49,264 nt of DNA. Source: Acidovorax sp. Leaf191. Lineage in GTDB: Bacteria; Pseudomonadota; Gammaproteobacteria; Burkholderiales; Burkholderiaceae_C. Made by a program: the position numbers and the translations under genes. A model generated the notes under the pieces. That model was not told where the DNA came from. It was given only the letters and a program-made list of their open reading frames with translations, and ran no database searches. This document shows, piece after piece, positions 39,230 to 49,264 of the stretch; positions within the stretch are counted from its first letter, which is position 1, and each line of letters opens with the position of its first letter. The stretch lies in contig NZ_LMPT01000010.1 of NCBI RefSeq assembly GCF_001424425.1, positions 1 through 49,264 on the forward strand, given 5' to 3'.

Positions 39230-39848
39230 CACCCCCACAGGCACGGGCGGCGTGCCGCACGATGCCGTGCGCATCGGCATCGTCTCGGTCAGCGACCGCG
39301 CCAGCACCGGTGTGTATGAAGACAAGGGCCTGCCGGCCCTGCAGGACTGGCTGACCCGCGCGCTGCACAACCCCATCACCTTCGAGCCGCGCCTGATCCC
39401 CGACGAGCAGGATCGCATCAGCGCCACGCTGATCGAGCTGGTGGACACGGCGGGCTGCCACCTGGTGCTCACCACCGGCGGCACTGGCCCCGCACTGCGC
39501 GACGTGACGCCCGAGGCCACGCTGGCCGTGGCGCACAAGGAGATGCCGGGCTTTGGCGAGCAGATGCGCCAGATCAGCCTGAAGTTCGTCCCCACGGCCA
39601 TCCTCTCGCGCCAGGTGGCGGTGATCCGCGGCCAGAGCCTGATCATCAACCTGCCCGGCCAGCCCAAGGCGATCGCCGAGACGCTGGAAGGCCTGAAGGA
39701 CGCCGAGGGCGGACAGATCGTGCCCGGCATCTTCGCGGCCGTGCCCTACTGCATCGACCTGATCGGCGGGCCGTACCTGGAAACGCACGATGCGGTGTGC
39801 AAGGCGTTCCGACCCAAGAGCGCGGTGCGGGCGCCGCGCCAGGCCTGA
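39222..39848 (+). CDS. mogA: Molybdopterin adenylyltransferase
   Basis: 208 residues from ATG 39222. RIGIVSVSDRASTGVYEDKG opens the fold. HLVLTTGGTGPALRDVTPEA is the MPT-binding TTGGTG motif with the downstream acidic residues, and SLIINLPGQPKAIAETLEG closes it. It adenylates molybdopterin before molybdenum insertion, so it feeds enzymes such as the nitrate reductase in this window. The eight-base overlap with yjgA implies coupled translation. No other moa or moe gene is nearby. Confidence 0.94.
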   Translation: MTDTPTGTGGVPHDAVRIGIVSVSDRASTGVYEDKGLPALQDWLTRALHNPITFEPRLIPDEQDRISATLIELVDTAGCHLVLTTGGTGPALRDVTPEATLAVAHKEMPGFGEQMRQISLKFVPTAILSRQVAVIRGQSLIINLPGQPKAIAETLEGLKDAEGGQIVPGIFAAVPYCIDLIGGPYLETHDAVCKAFRPKSAVRAPRQA

Positions 39849-39885
39849 GTTTCGGCACATTGATGTGTCGGCATTTTTGAACTAA

Positions 39886-39961
39886 GCCCACCGTTCGGGC
39901 TGAGCTTGTCGAAGCCCTGCGCTGCGCTTCGACAAGCTCAGCGTGAACGGCTCAGTGGGTT
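39886..39961. repeat. REP-like palindrome (GAGCTTGTCGAAG / CTTCGACAAGCTC)
   Basis: GGCTGAGCTTGTCGAAGC and GCTTCGACAAGCTCAGCG are inverted around a short loop. The repeat extends outward through CCGTTC/GAACGG to AAGCCCAC and GTGGGTT. This is a widespread intergenic palindrome type in beta- and gammaproteobacteria. It may also terminate transcription between the convergent mogA and cysE. Confidence 0.85.
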
Positions 39962-39985
39962 GTTGCAGGCCAGATCATTCGAAGA

Positions 39986-40043
39986 AAAATAGCTGCCACC
40001 GCTTGATAAGAAAGCGCTGGCAGCTATATTTTCAATAGCAAAC
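39986..40043. repeat. Short palindromic element, copy 5 (intergenic)
   Basis: AATAGCTGCCACCGCTTG and AAGCGCTGGCAGCTATATTT form a hairpin, then TTCAATAGCAAAC. It is the clearest copy of the family with members at 11501, 19302, 26440, 31978 and 41321. It lies between mogA and cysE. Confidence 0.8.
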
Positions 40044-40075
40044 CGTGCCAATGCGTCGCGATGGTTTGGCCGCGC

Positions 40076-40858
40076 CTACTTGCCCACCAGCTCGTTGAAC
40101 TTGCCGGCCTCGAACTGCTCCTTGATCGCCGCATCGCACGGTACGCAGTCCTTGGCCTGCTGCGATGAAGCCGACAGCTTCTCGATGGCCTGCCACAGCA
40201 GCGCGATCTGGTGCTCCTGCGACGAGGCGTTGTCGATCAGGCCGCGCATGGCCTGCGAGAGCGGGTCGTCTTCCTGCGTGATGCCGTAGGCCGTGAACTT
40301 GCGGGCCTGCTGGGGTTCGGTGACGTCGGCGCTCTCGCCCGCCTTGGACGGGATGATGCGGGCCGGAATGCCCACGGCCGTGGCGCCCGGCGGCACGGGC
40401 TTGATCACCACGGCGTTGCTGCCGATCTTGGCGCCGTCGCCCACCTCGAAGCCGCCCAGCACCTTGGCGCCCGCGCTCACCACCACGTCGCGACCGAGCG
40501 TGGGGTGGCGCTTGGCGCCCTTGTACAGCGAGGTGCCGCCCAGCGTCACGCCCTGGTAGATGGTGCAGCCGTCGCCGATCTCGGCGGTCTCGCCCACCAC
40601 CACGCCCATGGCATGGTCGAAGAACACCCGCTCGCCGATCTTGGCGCCGGGGTGGATCTCGATACCCGTGGACCAGCGCGCGAAGTGCGAGATGAAACGC
40701 CCCGGCCACTTGAGGCCGTTGTTCCAGCACCAGTGCGCGGGCCGGTGCAGCCAGATCGCGTGCAAGCCCGGATAACAGGTGATCACCTCCCACGTGCTGC
40801 GCGCGGCAGGATCGCGGTCGAGGATGCACTGGATATCGGAGCGCAGTCGGGCGAGCAT
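40076..40858 (-). CDS. cysE: Serine O-acetyltransferase
   Basis: 260 residues. [20 protein letters not shown] begins the helical N-domain. The left-handed beta-helix has hexapeptide repeats: [60 protein letters not shown] and [20 protein letters not shown]. The catalytic His lies in FFDHAMG. It makes O-acetylserine from serine and acetyl-CoA for cysteine synthesis. The C-terminal extension of about 75 residues past the helix is charged. It is probably cotranscribed behind trmJ, with 35 bases between them. Confidence 0.94.
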   Translation of the reverse strand: MLARLRSDIQCILDRDPAARSTWEVITCYPGLHAIWLHRPAHWCWNNGLKWPGRFISHFARWSTGIEIHPGAKIGERVFFDHAMGVVVGETAEIGDGCTIYQGVTLGGTSLYKGAKRHPTLGRDVVVSAGAKVLGGFEVGDGAKIGSNAVVIKPVPPGATAVGIPARIIPSKAGESADVTEPQQARKFTAYGITQEDDPLSQAMRGLIDNASSQEHQIALLWQAIEKLSASSQQAKDCVPCDAAIKEQFEAGKFNELVGK

Positions 40859-40893
40859 CGGTTCTTCTGGTTATGAGTTTATGGCCACACAGT

Positions 40894-41676
40894 CTATCGT
40901 TTTGGCCCGCCGGCCTCGATCATGGCTTTGGCGACACCTCGCAGGATGTGGATTTCTTCGGGGCTGAGCTGCGCGCGATTGAAAAGCTGGTTAAGGCGGG
41001 GCATGAGCTTCTTGGGTGCGGCCGGGTCCAGGAAGCCGATGGCCGTGAGCGCCTGCTCCCAGTGGCCCAGCATGCCGGCCACCTGGGCGGCGTCGGCCAG
41101 GCTGCGCTCGGTGGTGGCGTCCTGCACCGCAAAGCCGCCCAGCGCCAGGCGCCATTCGTAGGCGATCACCTGGATGGCCGCGCCCAGGTTGAGCGAGCCG
41201 AAGCCGGGGTTGGTCGGGATGGAGAGCGCCACATGGCAGCGGTAGACGTCCTCGTTGGCCATGCCGAAGCGCTCGGAGCCAAAGAGAAAGGCCACGCCAG
41301 CCTGTCCGCCGGCGGTGGACACCAGATCGGCATCTGGCGCTTGTCCAGACTGCGTCGCCAGCTCACTTTTCAGGAGCATCTCGAAGTGATCCCGGGGCGC
41401 CGCCGTGGGCGGGCCGAAGTCGCGCGGGGTCATGGCGGTGGCGCACAGGTGGCTGATGCCGTCGAGCGCCTCGTCCAGCGTGGCGACGATGCGCGCGTTG
41501 TTCAGCACGTCCAGGGCGCCGCTGGCGCGCTGGATGGTTTCCTCGCGCCGCAGCACGTTGGCCCAGCGTGGCGCCACCAGCACCAGATCGTCGAAGCCCA
41601 TGGTCTTCATGGCGCGGGCGGCGGCGCCCACATTGCCGGCGTGGCTGGTGTTGATCAGGACAAAACGGGTCTTCAT
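40894..41676 (-). CDS. trmJ: tRNA (cytidine/uridine-2'-O-)-methyltransferase TrmJ
   Basis: 260 residues of the SPOUT superfamily. FVLINTSHAGNVGAAARAMK is the N-terminal NxxxAARA signature, AFLFGSERFGMANEDVYRCH the knot's second motif, and CHVALSIPTNPGFGSLNLGA the third. It methylates position 32 of certain tRNAs. Residues about 100-119, LLKSELATQSGQAPDADLVS, are encoded by a copy of the short palindromic repeat and look like an insertion in a surface loop before AFLFGSERFG. The gene is divergent from suhB. Confidence 0.92.
   Translation of the reverse strand: MKTRFVLINTSHAGNVGAAARAMKTMGFDDLVLVAPRWANVLRREETIQRASGALDVLNNARIVATLDEALDGISHLCATAMTPRDFGPPTAAPRDHFEMLLKSELATQSGQAPDADLVSTAGGQAGVAFLFGSERFGMANEDVYRCHVALSIPTNPGFGSLNLGAAIQVIAYEWRLALGGFAVQDATTERSLADAAQVAGMLGHWEQALTAIGFLDPAAPKKLMPRLNQLFNRAQLSPEEIHILRGVAKAMIEAGGPKR
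41321..41379. repeat. Short palindromic element, copy 6 (inside trmJ)
   Basis: ATCTGGCGCTTGTCCAGA followed by GTCGCCAGCTCACTTTTCAG aligns with the family pattern (CGCTTG, spacer, GC, CCAGCT, then TTTTCA). The reading frame of trmJ is kept. Confidence 0.62.
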
Positions 41677-41745
41677 GGCGCAGGAACGGGTAGGAGCGCA
41701 ACGGCGCAGAAAAGCCGTGCGTTAGGCAAAAAAAGGCTGTCCGGG

Positions 41746-41751
41746 TAAAAT
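41746..41751 (+). promoter_or_regulatory. Possible -10 box of suhB
   Basis: TAAAAT stands 109 bases before the suhB ATG in the divergent trmJ-suhB gap. No good -35 box is seen at the right distance (TAGGCA at 41723). Confidence 0.35.
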
Positions 41752-41859
41752 CCCGCCCTCATTGTCGCCGCCCGCATCGCCGGGACGGACCGACCCGCTC
41801 ATGATTCGCAGGCCGCCACGCCCTTTTTGTGCCGGGCGCCCTGCTCACCACCACAATTT

Positions 41860-42837
41860 ATGTCGTCCAATCTGCACCCCATGCTCAACGTGGCCATCAA
41901 GGCTGCACGCGCCGCCGGCGCCATCATCAACCGCGCGGCCCTGGACGTGGAATCGGTGCGGATCTCGCAAAAGCAGATCAACGACTTCGTGACCGAAGTG
42001 GACCATGCGTCCGAGAAGATCATCATCGAGACGCTGCTCACGGCCTACCCCGGCCACGGCATCCTGGCCGAAGAATCGGGCACGGAATACGGCGCCAAGG
42101 ATTCGGAATTCGTATGGATCATCGACCCGCTGGACGGCACCACCAACTTCATCCACGGCTTTCCCGTCTACTGCGTCAGCATCGCGCTCGCCGTGAAGGG
42201 CAAGGTCGAGCAGGCCGTCGTGTACGACCCGAGCCGCAACGACCTGTTCACCGCCACCAAGGGCCGCGGCGCCTACCTGAACGAGCGCCGCATTCGCGTG
42301 AGCAAGCGCACCCAGCTCAAGGACTGCCTGATCTCCACCGGCTTCCCCTTCCGCCCGGGCGACAACTTCAAGAGCTACCTGAACATGATGGCCGACGTGA
42401 TGCAGCGCACCGCCGGCCTGCGCCGCCCCGGTGCCGCCGCGCTGGACCTGGCCTATGTGGCCGCGGGCTTTACCGATGGCTTCTTCGAGACCGGCCTGTC
42501 GATCTGGGACGTGGCCGCGGGCTCGCTGCTGGTGACCGAGGCGGGTGGCTTGGTGGGCAACTTCACGGGTGAAGCGGACTTTCTGGAGCAGCGCGAGTGC
42601 CTGGCCGGCAACCCCCGCATCTACGGCCAGCTGGTGCCCATCCTGGGCAAGTACAGCAAGTTCGCCGGCGCTGGCGACAAGGCCGCAGTGCGCCAGGCCG
42701 CGTTGGCGGACGGCGGCAGCGGTGCCGATCCGGTCGATGCGCAAGAGCCCGCCGCAGCGGACGATGCGGATGAAGGCCACGAGGACAGCACCGCAGGCAA
42801 GGACCGCAGCGCCAAGGGCGACGACGCGCCGTTCTGA
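41860..42837 (+). CDS. suhB: Inositol-1-monophosphatase family protein SuhB
   Basis: 325 residues from ATG 41860; the ATG at 41881 ([13 protein letters not shown]) is an alternative. Metal-binding motifs are [28 protein letters not shown] and [16 protein letters not shown], all intact. The enzyme dephosphorylates inositol-1-phosphate. SuhB also acts as a ribosomal RNA antitermination factor in E. coli. The last about 55 residues ([20 protein letters not shown] and onward) form an acidic Ala-rich tail beyond the normal end of the family. Confidence 0.93.
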   Translation: MSSNLHPMLNVAIKAARAAGAIINRAALDVESVRISQKQINDFVTEVDHASEKIIIETLLTAYPGHGILAEESGTEYGAKDSEFVWIIDPLDGTTNFIHGFPVYCVSIALAVKGKVEQAVVYDPSRNDLFTATKGRGAYLNERRIRVSKRTQLKDCLISTGFPFRPGDNFKSYLNMMADVMQRTAGLRRPGAAALDLAYVAAGFTDGFFETGLSIWDVAAGSLLVTEAGGLVGNFTGEADFLEQRECLAGNPRIYGQLVPILGKYSKFAGAGDKAAVRQAALADGGSGADPVDAQEPAAADDADEGHEDSTAGKDRSAKGDDAPF

Positions 42838-42972
42838 TGCCGGTGTTGTGAGCCGGGAGGCCTGAGGACGCTGGTCGGGCGCCAGCGCCCGGGGCCCACC
42901 GCCCCGGTGGCGCTCCGCAGCCCGCAGCGGTCAGCCGTCGAAGGTCTAACGCCTAACGCCTAACGTCAGCCT

Positions 42973-44103
42973 TCAGCCCGGGTCCGGATACTTCTGGGCG
43001 ATGTTGCGGAAGTCCTCCGCGATGTCCAAGAACGCATCCACCATGTCCGGGTCGAAATGCGTGCCCTTGCCCCGCACGATGGTGTTGCAGGCCTGGTCGT
43101 GGGAGAACGCGGGCTTGTAGACACGCTTGCTGATCAGTGCGTCGTACACGTCCGCCACGGCCATGAGGCGGGCCGACACCGGAATCTCTTCGCCCTTGAG
43201 GCCCTCGGGGTAGCCCGAGCCGTCCCACTTCTCCTGGTGGCTGTAAGCGATTTCCTTGGACACGCTGAGAAACGCCACGCGCATGCCCAGGCGGCGCTCG
43301 GCCTCCTGGATGGCGTTGCGGCCCAGCGTGGTGTGGGTCTTCATGATCTCGAACTCTTCGACCGTGAGCTTGCCCGGCTTGAGCAGGATGGCGTCCGGGA
43401 TGCCGATCTTGCCGATGTCGTGCAGCGGCGCCGACTTGTACAGCAGCTCGATCATGCGGTCGGTCAGCGCATGCTCGAAGCGCGGGTGGTTGCGCAGCCG
43501 CTCCGCCAGCGTCTTCACATACAGCTGCGTGCGGCGGATGTGGTTGCCGGTCTCGTTGTCGCGCGTCTCGGCCAGCGAGGTCATGGCCATGATGGTCACG
43601 TCCTGGATGGCCTGCACCTCCAGCGTGCGCATGGCCACCTCGCGCTCCAGGTACGAGCTCTTGTCGCGCAGGAAGTCGGCCGTGGCCTTCAAGGCCAGGT
43701 GCGTGTTCACCCGCGCCAGCAGGATGGGCGGGCTGATGGGCTTGGTGATGTAGTCCACCGCCCCCAGCGCCAGTCCCATGCGCTCGTCGTTGGGGTCCGA
43801 GCGCGCGGTCAGGAAGATCACCGGGATGTCGCGCGTGGCGGGCGCGGCCTTCAGGCGGCGGCAGACCTCGTAGCCGTCGATCTCCGGCATCATGATGTCC
43901 AGCAGGATCAGATCGGGCGGCGTGCTCGACTGCGCGATCTTCAGCGCCTTCTCGCCATGGTTGGCCACCTTCACCAGATAGTGCTCGCGCAGCAGGCTGC
44001 CCATCAGGGTGAGGTTGTCGGGCGTGTCGTCCACCACCAGCACCGTCGCGATCGGCTTGTCGACGAGTGCGGATTGCTGGGGGGCAAAAGGCGCGTGGTC
44101 CAT
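42973..44103 (-). CDS. HD-GYP response regulator (RpfG type)
   Basis: 376 residues. The receiver domain has VLVVDDTPDN, the phosphoacceptor Asp69 in LILLDIMMPEIDGYEV and the Lys of YITKPIS. The HD-GYP domain has SAPLHDIGKIGIPD (HD at 228-229), HTTLGRNAI and KWDGSGYPEGLKG (GYP at 297-299), all the metal and signature residues of c-di-GMP phosphodiesterases. It starts 33 bases after the hybrid kinase stop on the same strand, so the kinase is its likely partner. Confidence 0.93.
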   Translation of the reverse strand: MDHAPFAPQQSALVDKPIATVLVVDDTPDNLTLMGSLLREHYLVKVANHGEKALKIAQSSTPPDLILLDIMMPEIDGYEVCRRLKAAPATRDIPVIFLTARSDPNDERMGLALGAVDYITKPISPPILLARVNTHLALKATADFLRDKSSYLEREVAMRTLEVQAIQDVTIMAMTSLAETRDNETGNHIRRTQLYVKTLAERLRNHPRFEHALTDRMIELLYKSAPLHDIGKIGIPDAILLKPGKLTVEEFEIMKTHTTLGRNAIQEAERRLGMRVAFLSVSKEIAYSHQEKWDGSGYPEGLKGEEIPVSARLMAVADVYDALISKRVYKPAFSHDQACNTIVRGKGTHFDPDMVDAFLDIAEDFRNIAQKYPDPG

Positions 44104-44136
44104 GGAGTCGGGTCCTGCGTAGTGCTCTGCCCGGTG

Positions 44137-48978
<4,842 letters not shown>

Positions 48979-49119
48979 GCCGACACCTCCGCCCGCGCGC
49001 TTCACACCGGGCCCCTGGCCGCTGGTGGATGCGCACCACGGCGGGGCGATCCCCAGCCGCCGTGCGATTCGGCGCCGGGCGCACAAGCCCGCCATCGCCC
49101 TGGTGTGCGCTGCGCAGTC

Positions 49120-49264
49120 TCAGCGTGTGGCAAACAAAAAGGCATCGATGTCCTCCACCGGCCCGGGCCGCCCGAACAAATACCCCTGGAACCCCTCGCA
49201 CCCGTGCAGCCGCAGGAAGCCCAGCTGCCCCGTCGTCTCCACCCCCTCGGCCACCACCTCCAGG
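49120..49264 (-). CDS. EAL-domain protein, C-terminal end only (runs off the window)
   Basis: The last 47 codons of a minus-strand gene are present, ending at a TGA. The translation contains VVAEGVETTGQLGFLRLHGC then EGFQGYLFGRPGP, the closing signature of EAL c-di-GMP phosphodiesterase domains (VAEGVE and the QGYLFGRP helix). The remainder, including any GGDEF or sensor part, lies beyond the window. It ends about 140 bases upstream of the hybrid kinase start on the same strand. Confidence 0.9.
   Translation of the reverse strand, partial: LEVVAEGVETTGQLGFLRLHGCEGFQGYLFGRPGPVEDIDAFLFATR

Overview
The window looks like a chromosomal segment of a Comamonadaceae betaproteobacterium (order Burkholderiales), most like Acidovorax or a close relative. 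The grounds are high GC in nearly all genes, a typical Burkholderiales gene set (TRAP transporter, DUF4148-like and DUF4124-like small proteins, PmbA, YjgA, MogA, many PAS/GGDEF/MCP proteins), and short palindromic repeats of a kind I associate with this family. The genus is an inference. No rRNA, tRNA, CRISPR array, transposase or phage gene is visible.

Layout. 1-2.9 kb: a small secreted protein with a perfect terminator, then a lower-GC pair (papain-like Cys/His protein and a secreted beta-propeller protein). 3-7.6 kb: a gluconate-type sugar-acid locus, with gluconokinase and DctQ-DctM-DctP TRAP genes on the minus strand, divergent from a LacI/GntR-type repressor, and two copies of a TAGCGCT-type operator around the divergent region. 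7.8-9.4 kb: an Aer-like energy-taxis receptor. 9.4-21.6 kb: an assimilatory nitrate cluster with a NarK-type transporter, a fused PP2C phosphatase/Ser-Thr kinase, a NirB-like FAD reductase half, a Tat-exported protein with two nitrate P-boxes, the molybdopterin nitrate reductase with C-terminal BFD domain, YbiB, CobA (siroheme) and a soluble mini-chemoreceptor with a P-box. Three sigma-54 promoters sit in this cluster. Two of them are followed by leaders with hexaloop hairpins overlapping a terminator, which is the architecture of NasT/ANTAR antitermination.

22-31 kb: a secreted GH5 cellulase with CBM2, a thioesterase, a sterol-desaturase-like membrane protein, an HI0933-type flavoprotein and a four-module c-di-GMP protein. 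31-36.4 kb: rpsU, yqeY, a LysR/tartrate dehydrogenase divergent pair and a DJ-1/MocR divergent pair. 36.5-42.8 kb: an orphan gene, then pmbA, yjgA, mogA, cysE, trmJ and suhB. 43-49.3 kb: an HD-GYP response regulator, a very large hybrid sensor kinase and the end of an EAL-domain gene.

The most unusual signals are repeats. Two intergenic copies (about 18.8 and 31.4 kb) of a roughly 100-base hairpin share loop sequences but have different, fully compensated stems. A second family of about 55-base palindromes occurs six times, three of them inside reading frames (ybiB, the HI0933-type flavoprotein and trmJ) without breaking them, and one forming the stop codon of the LysR gene.
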